Shown piece after piece: positions 12,561 to 23,545 of a stretch of DNA of 64,000 nt (its first letter is position 1; each line of letters starts with the position of its first letter). The notes under the pieces were generated by a model, which saw only the letters and a program-made list of their open reading frames with translations, searched no databases and had not been told where the DNA came from. A program made the position numbers and the translations under genes. Origin of the DNA: Gnetum montanum (lineage: Eukaryota; Streptophyta; Gnetopsida; Gnetales; Gnetaceae); assembly GCA_015680685.1 (NCBI GenBank), contig MNCI01011966.1, positions 62,001-126,000 of the forward strand, read 5' to 3'.

Positions 12561-13379
12561 ATGGGGATGGAAGTCAACATTTTGACTAGCACATTACGAT
12601 GTATGGTGGAAGTCATGATTAGGTCATACAAGCTTAAAGTTGTATTCTTTTGCTTGAGTAATTACCTAACTTAGTCCATTACATTGAGGAAGTTTTTATT
12701 GTTGGACGTGGGCTTGTTGCCTAGGTTGTGCTTTACTTCCTCCATGCACCCCAAAATGCAAAATTTGATCCTAGGTTGTGGTAGTTGAGTCTCCTCCTTT
12801 TTGTTTTGGCTATGGGCTTTTCGATCCTCCTATGCTTTGCTGGTTCAAGGGGTTGGGGAAAAGGACTTAATGGGTGTAGCCAAAATGGAAGTGGGCTTTG
12901 GTGGACTCACTTCCTTTCTTGCTTTGTTTACATGTCTTGCTTGCTATGAGGCTTTTGATTATGCTTCTTCCTTTGTTTGGTTAAAGTTTTTTGGTTATTA
13001 GCCATTGGCTATGATGAAGAGGGAATAGCATTGGCTACCATAGGAGGTTGTTGCAATGTTGGTTAAGATATGCCTATTTGGGTTGTATTAGGTTAGGGAA
13101 CTTTGATGAAAAAAGGTTTCTTGGGAGGTATTCATGATGGTACTCTTATGAAAAAGGGGGATCTTGATCTATGGGAGGCTAAAGAAGTGCTTAGGGGTAC
13201 TTGAATCATAAACGGTTCTCTTAGAAGTCTCCAATCATCATCAATGTTGAATGTTGAAATAACATAGGGGTTTTCTTTAGAATTTAACGGATCTTTTTAT
13301 ACCTTTTTCATCTAGTTTTTTTATCAAACTATGTTGGAAGCATCTAAGACTAGCTTCCCCCTATTTATCACCCTTTGTA

Positions 13380-15414
13380 GATCATCCTTTAGTGTAAGGT
13401 AGAAGTCTATGTCATGACTAGGAAATTGATGATAATGGAAAAAGTGGTATTACTTGAAATATTTAGATAGTTGTGGATAATCTTTCATTGACCAAGTGGG
13501 AGATTTTTCTATTTTACATAGCCTCTCATGTTTCTTTTGAGAAACTTTGATCATTTGTTTGTGTTGCACACACCCACTGTTTAATAGTTGGTCTAATAAC
13601 TCTGATGATTTCATAGGTAAGGTAGTATATTTGGACTTTTCCTTTCTTTTGAAGTTAGGGATGGTTGTTGTCAATGCAATAGCCCCAGAGGTTGATGATT
13701 TTTTATTGTAGTCATTAGTAGGGGCCTTTCCTAGATTGGCCTTTGGCCCCTCGTTTGTATTCTTTGTTTCTTTGGTTACAGTTACTACAATCATGTTGTT
13801 TTATTTTCTCTTTTCTTTGTCTCTCTGAGTGTATTGGTTTTTATATGCTATATAGGTTAGATCATAACTAGCCTCTACAACATCTTCTATATTTTTAGTT
13901 TGAGAGAATGCTTGGCTGAGAAACCACGGGTCAAGGTAGTAGAGTTTAGATTTGATGAAGCCATTAACTACTCCCTTAAATATGGCTAACAAATGGGCTT
14001 TGTCTATAGGCTCTAGTATTTCATTCAATAGTCCATTCCACTACTGAATGAATTTCTGCATGGGTTCTAAGGATCCCTGCTTAACCTTCATGACTTGGTC
14101 AAGCATTGTCTTAGGCTTCAAGTTATACTTGAAGTGATTCACAGACTGGGCAATCAAGTCCTCCAAAAAGGATATGGGTCCCCTAGGTGATGTGCGATAC
14201 CAATTAAGTGTTTTTCCAATCTAAGACATAGGGAAAATCCTCATGATGGTATGAGGCCATGGTTGCAAGAGTAAGCATTCATATTGATATATAATAAGAT
14301 GAGCATTAGGATCACCTTCTCTATTATATTTTCTAAATTAGAAAATAGGGATACTAGGAGAAAGTGTCAAGGGTGGGACTATAGGATTTATGGGATCATC
14401 CTTGTAGAAGTCCATAAGCTTAAAAGTTTGTAAGGTAGAGGCTTTTACCCTTTTCAACTCCTTTTTGAGATCCTAGATCATCTAGAAGGCTTGATCCAAT
14501 TCTTGTGACAGTCCTATTAGTTGTGGAGTTTGTACATATGGTTGTGGCATTTGTTGTGAGGCTTGTGGCCTCACTATGGGTTGCAAGATCTAAGAAATAG
14601 GTTGTGTCATGGTCGTAGCTTGTGGACCAAACAAAGAAAAATATGTCTACGTTGGTACTTGAGGCACAAAAGGGATAAAGGGGGTGTATGACCCCTATGT
14701 CACTTGGGGTCCCATTGTGGATTCCATGTGAGTAGTTAGTAGATTTGTGATGGTAAAAACCACCATAGATGATTTTATATATCAAGAGTGTGTTGTAAAT
14801 GACATTGATGTGTTATAGTTTGTTATTTGTGACATTGGCTAAGTCTGATGTGTGGCTATAATTAGCATAGGATCTACCATAGTAGGGTAGGAAGAAGCAG
14901 AAGATGGTAATACTATCTCCATGGAGAAAAAAAAGCATTAGAGGACGGTGTTGTGACCTTGGGGGATGTTTGTTGGAATAGCCCTCCTAGGATGTTTTCA
15001 GGCTCAAATTCTACCTTAAGTTCATCCTTCTCTTTCTATGGTTCCTTAGAGCTATGCTTTTCATCTTGATTTTCCATGGTAATCAATTAGGCTAGGATGC
15101 TAGCATAGATGTTGTTAAGGGAAATTTGGTCATACAAGGAAATCCTCCTCTCCACTCCTATGTATGAGCTTAAACTCCCTCTTGGCCTCTACTTCCATAG
15201 ATAAAATTAGCATGCCTACCTATATTTTAGCACAAATGAAGTTATAACAGTCTTTATTTATGGCTGAAAAATCAAGACTCTCCCCACTGACCCTCAATGA
15301 TCACCTACACTCAATGATGGTAGGGTATTTTGGGTCATAGACCCTCATGACTTGTTGGCTATGATCATCACTAGTGAGGGTGAAGGAAAATTTGGTGGAC
15401 TATTGGAAAGACAT
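13380..15414 (-). pseudogene. Ty3/gypsy gag, element A (decayed)
   Basis: Gag forms the virus-like particle. The likely start is the ATG at 15414 (MSFQ-stop-STKFSFTLTS), at the same place as in copy B. The central capsid part at 13801-14170 (MNEILEPIDKAHLLAIFKGV, then FIKSKLYYLDPWFLSQAFSQ) matches the retrotransposon gag family. The C-terminal end at about 13390-13450 reads HFFHYHQFPSHDIDFY, a CxYH...GHDTxxC-type knuckle in which both cysteines have been lost. Many stops occur over the N-terminal third. The stretch 12560-13380 between gag and protease is a decayed linker in which I see no domain. Confidence 0.75.
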
Positions 15415-18173
15415 GACTATAGTGTTGAGAATGGCTTTAAAATAAGCTATTAAGGGTAAAAATAGAAGTAAATTCTAGTCAATGGAATTCAAAAACTTTT
15501 AAAGGAAATGAAAATGATGAAAAATGAGGTACTTACTATAATTAGTAAGTAGGGGAATAAGCAGGGTTTTCCCCCTTACCAAGAACAAAAAGTTGGAAAC
15601 GTTGGTTTCAAGCCTTACCCAAGCTAGCCTTCCAACTACCTCTACACTTAGAAAAAAAAATTGAAATGTTTTGGTTTTCTTACTAAAAATTGGCTTTAGT
15701 AGGATGCCAACTCTCTTAACTTGGAAAAATGGGGGAATCTAACTTCCAGAAGTTTGGTAATTTCAAGAAGGGTTGCATCACCCACTTTATAAATTAAAAC
15801 AAAATTGGTAGCAAACAAAGCAAAAGGATGGAAAGGGTTCAATGCTTTCCTTGGAGGAAAAACTTCACAAGTGCTATGAAAAGTAATCATCCAACCATCT
15901 GCAACTTCCACATTGTAGTTTTGGTCATGGAGCTATGGGGGGGAGGAGGGGTGGGGGTGGGCAATGTCGGGGGGGAAGGGGTGATGTTGATCAAGATTTT
16001 TAACTACAAATATGGGAAGAGACTTTTAATTTGTAATGTTTTTTTTGCAGAAGTTGGTGTTAAGCCACTCCCATGTTGGACTTCCCAACTACTTGTACAC
16101 TTAGTATGGCAAGGGGAACAAGAGGGAGCGGGCGGGGGGGGGGGGAGAGAGAGGGGGGGAGAGATATCAATGCTAGCTTTGGGTTGTAAAATTCAAAGCA
16201 AGTGCTTTGAAAAGCTAACACCCAACCATCTACAACTACCATGCTATGATTTTGGTCACAAGGGTGGAAAGATTAGTGTTGATTCTTCAATATTTTGACT
16301 ATAAAAAATCAAAGAAAAGTTTGCAAATGGCCACATTGGTAATGGAGAAGAAAAAATCTAGTCATAGAATTTGGGTGAAGGACCTCCTTCTAGCACCAAG
16401 AAAACCTATTATGACTGAAAAACTCATTCACTGGAAAACTTGAAGGTCCTCAGTGTAGCAAATTCTCAACCCCTAAATCCCCAAGGCCTCTAAGAAAAAG
16501 ATGGAATTTGGAACACCTTGGTTGGTCTATCAAATCAACCAAGGACTTACAGAATGAAAAGCATGATAAACAAAAGGCAAAACTGATAGTAGATATGAAT
16601 AATGCATAGATAATAAAGAAATGTATTTTGTACACAAAACCCAAAACTTAAAACCTTATTGAGAGAAAAATAAGGAATAAGTTATAGAAAATGTGTACAA
16701 ATGATTCTTGAATGAGTAGCCAAGAGGGAGGATTCATTGGTGTAGGAGTTTAAAGATTGTTGAAGCTAATGCAATCTACCCTATGACCTGGGTGCTAAGC
16801 CACTCGTGATGCTATTGAACATTCCTCAACTACAACCTTAGATCTACAGCATTGGCTATGGTGGAGGTTGATAAGTATGAGAAATCTAAGCTAACCAAAT
16901 GCTCTATGTTAGGATTTGGGAATCCCAGGAGTATAGTGTAGAGCTTGAAAATTCACAAATCCCAAAGGTGGTTAGAAGGCCACAAGGTCATAGGGTATCT
17001 ACACTGGGTTCAAAAAAATACAAGTGCAAAACCTTGTAGAAAGCTATTGAGTGCCTGAGAATGTCCAAGTGTAGAACTGTGAAGAATTTTGTGTGCAAAA
17101 GTGTGTGTAAATGTCAAAGCATTTGAATGCCAAAAGTTGTTGAAATTTTTTGAAAATTGCTAAACTACCAAAGTGTTCAACCATTGAAAATTTTGGAACC
17201 TATAAATAGTGTATATGGCTATTTTTTTAGGCTTTGAGCCATAAATGAGGTTGCAAAATGACTATAAATTGGCTACCAATGTGGTTGCCAAATTCAGGTG
17301 AGATGGATGCCCAAATTTGGGGGGGTTACTATACATAGTAAGTGCTTCCCCCCATGGCCATTTCATTTACTATAATGAGTAACTAGGGGATAGCTTCCAT
17401 GCTGAGCTCTTCATCATGCTTGCTAAAGTTGTTGGTCAACATTAAGGTGCATGAAGTGTTGAAATATGGCTATTGCGACTTCCATGTTGGGGGATGTAGT
17501 TTTCAATGCTAGGGGTGAAAACTCCATGTTGGGGGAAACTTCTACACTGAGGGGCAAGGGGTGGATGGAGGGAGGAAAGGTTTCTAAGTTGTGCATGTAG
17601 TCTCCACACTAAAGGAAGAAAATTTTCAAAACCCCCATCCTTCCACATTGAGGGTAGGTGAGATTTACNTGACATTCCAAAAGACATTTTTGACATCCCA
17701 AAGCCCAAATATAGATACTATATGATTTTTTCCACTTGGGGAATGAGGCTTGGACCACTTATGAGGAATTTTTCAACCCCAAAAGTATGTGAAATTTCCC
17801 ATTATGGATTATAATTTTCACATTTACAATGAAGTTTTGGCTTGGGTTTCATGGGGTGAAAGCTACATGGTGAAAATTGACTATAACATGTGAATTTTTA
17901 TGGTGTTTCATTTATGGTCAATTTCAAATAGTCTAAGAATTCTATGGTGAGTAGAAAGGCTCATGGAACACACATAGGGCTTTCTAACATTCATTTAAGG
18001 TTCATAGAGGTTATTTTCGAGTTCCCTCAAGGTTCCCCCTTTTCTTCCACATTCATTAGTATGGAAGAAGGGGCTCTTAGCATGGAGGAACCAAGGCACT
18101 TTGCTTTTTCTACTATTTCTGGAATTTTTGGCTATGCATGAGTGTCTATAGGATTACTGGTGTTGACTATCTC
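15415..18173 (-). repeat. 5' untranslated/LTR-like region of element A, shared with copy B
   Basis: No gene is seen. This stretch aligns by eye with 37022-39556 in copy B over most of its length: the hairpin ACTTACTA-TAAT-TAGTAAGT at 15533-15552, repeated blocks around CTTCCCAACTACYTSTACACTT (15600-16260) with a G-rich tract at 16132-16158, CACCTTGGTTGGTCTATCAA near 16515, and TTACTATACATAGTAAGTG near 17311. A plus-strand TATAAATAG is at 17201-17209. From about 17930 it passes into the ~180-bp monomer array, which is then cut by the copia-type insertion and resumes at 23546. The exact LTR ends could not be fixed because no PBS was recognised. Confidence 0.6.
17669..17669. other. Undetermined base marking a probable gap
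   Basis: Copy B has roughly 90 extra bases at the matching point (about 39200-39280), so the N at 17669 most likely stands for missing sequence rather than one unknown base. Confidence 0.65.
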
Positions 18174-19240
18174 TAGACCTTTTGGTTTTGGTATGTCAAA
18201 ACATTAAGAAAATTGAATGAAAAGTTTGTTTTTATGTCTATGTGATTGTTGTGCTTGCATGATAAGAACTTGGATTGAGCAAGGCTATGGACAAGGATTA
18301 ATCAATTCAAAGGATGAAGAAAGTTGAAGAAAGATGTCTTTAAGAAATAGTAGACATCTTGGCAAAATTGTAGTTGCTTCAAGCAAAGACATCTTCAAGA
18401 AATAACAATTGTCTTTTATCAAACAGAGACATCTTCCACAAAGTAAAGACATATTTAAAAAATGTAGATCAAGTTCAAAAAGAAATCTTTCACAAGACAA
18501 AGATGTCTCCTAGAATGAAGATTTCAAATAGATGTCTTTCTAGAATGGAAGGCAATTTCAGAGACACATCTCAAGCATGAGTGAGATGTCTTCCATGATC
18601 ATTAGTAATCATTGGTTAGCTGTTGCACAAGTTTCAAGACAAATTTAGAAACATGGAAACTATAAGAACATTTGATGTGCATTGAAAAATGTGCAAGCTT
18701 GTTATGTAATCATTGTACAATCAGTTGCAATCATTAAATCCTCTATTTCTCATTGTATTATTATTTTGGCATTGTAATACATTGTAAAGTGTGTTGTACT
18801 TAAACATACAAGGATTACCAAACTTAGTTGCAATTATTCTTTGTAATTGTAGTTCTCTTATTTCCCTATGGGGTTGATGTTCTTAAGCTTGTCAGGATCC
18901 TATAGGATTGAGTTGTTGGTGCTATAGTACAACATCTAGTGCAAAGCTCAAGATAGTAAAGGTTTAGGAAGCCTTGAAACCACATTTCCAAGCTTAATGA
19001 GACCTTGTGGGGTTGAGTGATTGATGTTTTAGTACAACAGTCCAGAGTGGGACTTCAAGACTGTACAGGGTGTGAATCCTTTAACCACATTTTAAGAGCA
19101 ACAAATTCTAAAGGTGTGCTTACAATCTACCCTCCAAGTGTGGACTGCCCAAGTTGCAAAACCACATTAAAAGTGATGTGTGTGGTTTGTTTCTTTAATA
19201 TTTAATTTAGGCAACTTATTCATTTCTACCACCCACTCCA
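18174..19240 (+). repeat. 5' LTR of the copia-type element
   Basis: It aligns with 22482-23545 along nearly its whole length, for example GACCTTTTGGTTTTGGTATG at the start and GCAACTTATTCAT near the end. At 18320-18600 it carries an array of the inverted motif pair AGATGTCTT and AAGACATCT (about ten occurrences), mirrored at 22630-22910 in the 3' LTR. The 3' boundary is uncertain by about 10 bp because it runs into a poly-C tract. Confidence 0.8.
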
Positions 19241-19268
19241 CCCCCCCCCCCCCCCCCCCCCCCCCCCN
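19241..19268. repeat. Poly-C run (27 bases) ending in N
   Basis: A C homopolymer sits between the LTR and the primer site and ends at an undetermined base (19268), so its true length and any missing sequence are unknown. Confidence 0.9.
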
Positions 19269-19280
19269 ATTATCCACAAG

Positions 19281-19293
19281 TGGTATCGGAGCT
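19281..19293 (+). promoter_or_regulatory. Primer binding site, tRNA-iMet type
   Basis: TGGTATCGGAGCT is one base away from the TGGTATCAGAGC site used by most plant copia elements, complementary to the 3' end of initiator tRNA-Met. Its place just inside the left LTR sets the element on the plus strand. Confidence 0.85.
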
Positions 19294-19325
19294 TGGTACT
19301 CTTCTATCATCATCAAGAGTGAACA

Positions 19326-20913
19326 ATGGAGGGGACATCTTACACAAAGGCACCCATGTTTAATGGATTCAACTTCATCTATTGGAAAGCTAGGATGCAA
19401 AAATTATTTGAAAATATGGAGTTTAAAGTATGGGAGTCAATTCTAGAAGGCTACAGTCCACCTATTGATGGCACTACTAGCATCCTCAAACCCTACAACA
19501 AATGGTCTGAAGAAGAAAAGGATAATTTCATGTTTGATTCAAAAGCAAAAAATTGTTTATATTGTGAATTGAATAAATCTAAATTTAATATAATATGAGG
19601 ATGTAAAATAGCCAAGGAAATATGACAAATTTTAGAACCTACTTATGAAGGAACCTCTATTGTTAAGCAATCAAATTTGTTAGTTTTACAAAGTGAATAT
19701 GATAAACTCAGAATGAGAGAAGGTGAGAAAATCAAGGATTATTTTTCTAGAGCTAACAATCTTGTTTTAGCAATTAGAGAAATAGGAAAGGATCTACCCA
19801 AGAGTAATGTAATTATCAAAATGATCATAACTTTGCAACTGAATTTCAGACCAAAGGTCATAGCCATGGAGGAAATTAGAGATTTCTCAACTCTAAAATT
19901 TGAGGAACTTCAAAGTGCTCTTATTACCTATGAAATAAATCTCATAAGGGAAGGGTCTATTCAAGAAAGATCCATTTCCTTTAATACTTCCTCGAACAAT
20001 AAGGAGCTTAATGAGAATGATGAGGGAAGTGAAGATGAGATTACCTTTCTCACTAGAAAGCTACAATGACTAATCACTAGAAGGAACAAAGGAACACATT
20101 AGCAAAAATTCAATCAATCCAAAGGTAGAGAAAGAAGTATGAATTCTTTAAATTCTAATTTAGATTTCTCTTCTATATAATGTTGGATGTGTAGTGGAAG
20201 AGGCCATATGGCCCTCAAATGTCCTAGTAGCTTTAGGATGTAATTCAAGAACAAATCCACTAAAGAAGTTAAGAAAACCAACTTTTATACAAGTTGGGAT
20301 GATGGGGAGTAGAGTGAAAAAGAAATAGAGGAAGATGCTATAAATTCTCATCTCATTTGCATGGCCATTATTAATGGTGATTCATCAAACAAGGAACTTA
20401 ATAACAATGAGAGGTTTGCTTTATTATGTAAAGAACTCTTAAATTTTCAAAATCATTGCACTAAGTTAAATAAATAAATCAATTATAAAGATTAGAAAAT
20501 ATTCCCATTAAACTTGACTATTTCTAATCTTAACAAATAATTCTTAGACCTCAAGGTTGAGAATAAAGCACTAACCAAATCATGTGAGCAAATGAAAGAA
20601 GACCTTGTAGATGTTCATCTAGTGAATGAAAGACTAACTAAAGGAAGAAAGTCCCTTCAAATTATTCTTAGACAAGAAAGAAGTCCACAAGACAAAAGTG
20701 TACTTGGATGCTACCACCAAGAAGAGGAATCTGCACAACCTTCATCCCATCTAAAGGAACCTCCAAGGAATAAGAACACTACATGAAAGGAAGCTCCTAT
20801 CCAACAAAACTCTCCTCAAAGGTTTGGTCCTTCTAGTCATTTTTTCAATAGGATAATTAGATGTTATTATTGTAATAATATTGGACATAAACAATCATAG
20901 TGCAATCAAATTT
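19326..20913 (+). pseudogene. Copia-type gag with two CCHC zinc knuckles, in-frame stops only
   Basis: One reading frame from the ATG at 19326 stays open, apart from about a dozen stop codons, to about 20913; I found no frameshift. It opens with TSYTKAPMFNGFNFIYWKAR, the N-terminal motif of copia gag. A UBN2-like helical part at 19677-20000 (EYDKLRMREGEKIKDYFSRA) follows. A zinc knuckle CWMCSGRGHMALKC lies at 20187-20229, and a second one, CYYCNNIGHK with a stop before its last Cys, at 20863-20904. Between them is a charged, probably coiled-coil stretch. Gag packages RNA into particles. No protease signature follows the second knuckle, unlike in complete elements. Confidence 0.85.
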
Positions 20914-21484
20914 TTATCATATGAGTACATGTACATATCACAAGACTCCTTGGTTTTTTCAAAGTGCACTAAGAAAATCTTTTATGTAGGATCACATAGA
21001 AGCTTTTAAATCAACTCAAAGGAACAAGGTTGTCAAAAAGTAATGGAGAATTAAACAACAAGACCAAAGGAATCAAGACACTTTCAATAACAAATTTGTA
21101 AGAGGAAATCATGTCTTGGACATTGCGGAAGTTTGGTTCAAAGGAGATTCCTCAAAAGAGAAAACACGTTCTCTATCTCTTTGAACTCCATCACCTTTCA
21201 ACAGCATTACAGGTAGGTAGAGGTAACTTTTCTTTTTGTTCACAAGGTTTCATAAATATTATAGATCAATGGTAGCCTTCCAAAACCTCACTTTGATTTT
21301 TGATTAAAGACATTTATGCAAAGACATCTTTGAAACAAAAAATAAATCTCTTTGATTTTTCAATTAATTAAGAGAAATATTCCTTCTATAAATGAAATAT
21401 CTCTACTTTATTTTTAACATGTGAAAAAGACATCTTTCTATTGAAAAGGATGTCTCTTTCTTCATTCAAATCCCTCATTTTCCC

Positions 21485-22048
21485 ATGGCTATAAAAGACA
21501 AAACTCCCATTTTTGTTACTACTCCTTCTATCTCTAACAATAAGGAAGATGATCCTATTCCTCCATGACATTCTCTAGTAGCAAGCCCCTCACACACATA
21601 TGACTCTAATATGGAGTCAAATTTTGAGCCAAAGGCATCCTTAGCTAGTGTTAAGGGGGATCATCATGCTTCCATGTAGTAGTTAGAGCATCATGATCTA
21701 GTCCTATCTACTCACACTGTTCCACCACCTACGGATGATCCTAGCTCTTTTGAGTAATAGGCTGTGAAGAGCATCTTTGGGACCACATTCCAATGGATTC
21801 CAATTCAACAGCCACTAGCTCCATCAACTCCACTAGCTTCCTATTGGTTTTGAGTGAAGATTCATCCTAGGTAGGCTCTAATGTAGCAGGTTGAGTCCTC
21901 AAATAAGGATACTCATTGTGATGATGATGAAGAGGAGATACATTGTCCATCTTGAGTAGTGGTGGATTCTGACTCTGAGGATGCTATCGAGGTTAGTGAT
22001 TGAGATCTTGATAGGTTATTTATTCTCTCATTTTGGTGATAAAAAAGT
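21485..22048 (+). pseudogene. Short acidic ORF of the copia-type element, unrecognised
   Basis: A single frame from the ATG at 21485 (MAIKDKTPIFVTTPSISNNK) runs to the TGA at 22046-22048 with about ten in-frame stops and no frameshift. It is Ser/Pro/Asp-rich and ends in a DSDSEDAIEVSD stretch. It occupies the place where pol would be in a complete element. I recognise no family. Integrase or RT is ruled out by composition and length. Confidence 0.4.
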
Positions 22049-22337
22049 ATGAGACATTTTTTTGCTCCCACATATGTGATTTTGGGACTTTGCACATATG
22101 TGATTCATCTGTGGATAGTTGTACTCCAATATGCTTCTAGAAAATTTGAAGTAAAATAGTTTTTAAATGGTTATGAACACACTGCATGTTTTCTAGTTAT
22201 ATCTATGTTTTCTATAGATTTTTATTATGATTATAACTTGACTTACATCCTATTGACCCTCCATGCTTATCCTAATTCCTAGCTACCATAGGACTTTATA
22301 TGTCTTTATGCTTTCCTTAGTATATTTTTTATGATGA

Positions 22338-22360
22338 TTTATATATATATATATATATTT
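22338..22360. repeat. (TA)n dinucleotide repeat
   Basis: An alternating TA run of about ten units lies in the non-coding 3' part of the copia-type element, just upstream of its 3' LTR. Confidence 0.9.
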
Positions 22361-22481
22361 TCTTTCTATACTTTGTCCTTTTTGGTTATGTCCAAAAATA
22401 AAAAGAACTATTGGGTGTTATTATTGGGAGAATTCTAACCAATTTTCTTAAGTTTTGAACATTACAAATATAGGAAGATTA

Positions 22482-23545
22482 TGGACCTTTTGGTTTTGGT
22501 ATGTCAAAATGTTAAGAAAAGTAGAAGAAAAGTTTGTTTGCATGTTTTTGTTATTGTTGTGCTTGTAGGAAGAGAGCTTGGATTAAGCAAGGCTATGGAC
22601 AAGGAATGATAAGTTCAAAGGACAAAGAAAGTCGAAGAAAGACGTCCTTGACAAATAGTAGACATCTTGAGAGAATTGGAATGGTCTCAAGAAAAGATGC
22701 CTTCAAGAAATAGCATATGTCTTTTATCAAGAAAAGAAGTCTTCCACCAACCAAAGACATCTTTATAGAATGCAAAATAGGTTCACAAGACAAAGATGTC
22801 TACTACAATGGAGATTTCAGAAAGATGTCTTTCACTAAACAAAAATGTCTTTATAGAATGAAAGGTAATTTTAGAAAGACATCTTAGGAATGAATAAGAC
22901 ATCTTCCATGACTATTAGTGACTATTGGTTAGCTATTTCACAAGTTTCAAGATGGATTTAGAAACACAGTAGCTATAAGAAGACTTGATGTGCATTGGGA
23001 AATATGCAAGATTTTTGTGTAATCATTGTACAATCATTTGCAATCATTGAATCCTCTATTTCTTCTCATTGTATTATCGTTTTGCCATTGTAAGGCATCA
23101 TAAAGTGTGTTGTACCTAAATGTACAATGATCACCAAACTAAGTTATAATTATCCCTTTTAATTGTAGTTCTCTTATTGCCCTATAGGAATGATGTGCTT
23201 AAGCTTGTTGGGATCTTGTGGGATTGAGTTATTAGTGCTATAGTACAACACTCTAGTGTAGAGCTCAAGATTGTAAATGCTGTGAAAGACTTAAAACCAC
23301 ATTTCAAAGCCTAAAGGGATCTTACAAGGTTTAGTGATTGATGCTATGGTACAACAGTCCAGAGTGGGCTTGAAGACTATATAGGATGTGGACCCTTCAA
23401 CCACATTTTGAGAGTAAGAAAGTCTAGAGGTGTGCTTGCAATCTATCCTCTAAGTGTGGATTATCCAAGTTGGAAAACCATGTTTGAATTGGTGTGTGTT
23501 CTTTCATTATTTAAGATTTTATTTAGGGAACTTATTCATCCTCCA
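22482..23545 (+). repeat. 3' LTR of the copia-type element
   Basis: This is the direct repeat of 18174-19240, starting TGGACCTTTTGG and ending near CTTATTCATCCTCCA. Substitutions between the LTRs are scattered, so this is not a very recent insertion, but the two remain easily aligned. Confidence 0.85.

Larger units (their letters stand above)
18174..23545 (+). mobile_element. Non-autonomous Ty1/copia-type LTR retrotransposon (gag only)
   Basis: Two direct repeats of about 1.06 kb (18174-19240 and 22482-23545) flank a 3.2-kb interior with a tRNA-Met-type primer site, a gag ORF with two zinc knuckles and a short acidic ORF, but no protease, integrase or RT motifs. The element interrupts the ~180-bp array of the A/B element, so it inserted after that array formed. 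No clean target-site duplication is visible. The left LTR begins TAGACC and the right one TGGACC, so the terminal TG of the left copy has probably mutated. Confidence 0.85.

Noticed and set aside
14420-14785. 121-codon minus-strand frame, and its counterpart at 36054-36386
   Set aside because: They overlap the gag N-terminal region in another frame. The similarity between them follows from the A/B duplication, and composition (His/Thr/Asn-rich) does not look like a domain. I could not exclude a frame-shifted part of gag.
16132-16158. Telomere-like or regulatory G-rich repeat
   Set aside because: No plant telomere unit (TTTAGGG) array is present; it is a simple G tract within repeated LTR blocks.
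15828-16298. 156-codon plus-strand frame in the LTR-like region of A
   Set aside because: Gly-rich because of G tracts, not preserved in copy B, and crosses repeated blocks.
18300-18600. CRISPR-like array from the repeated AAGACATCTT motifs
   Set aside because: Units are short, unevenly spaced, occur in both orientations and are in an LTR of a plant element.
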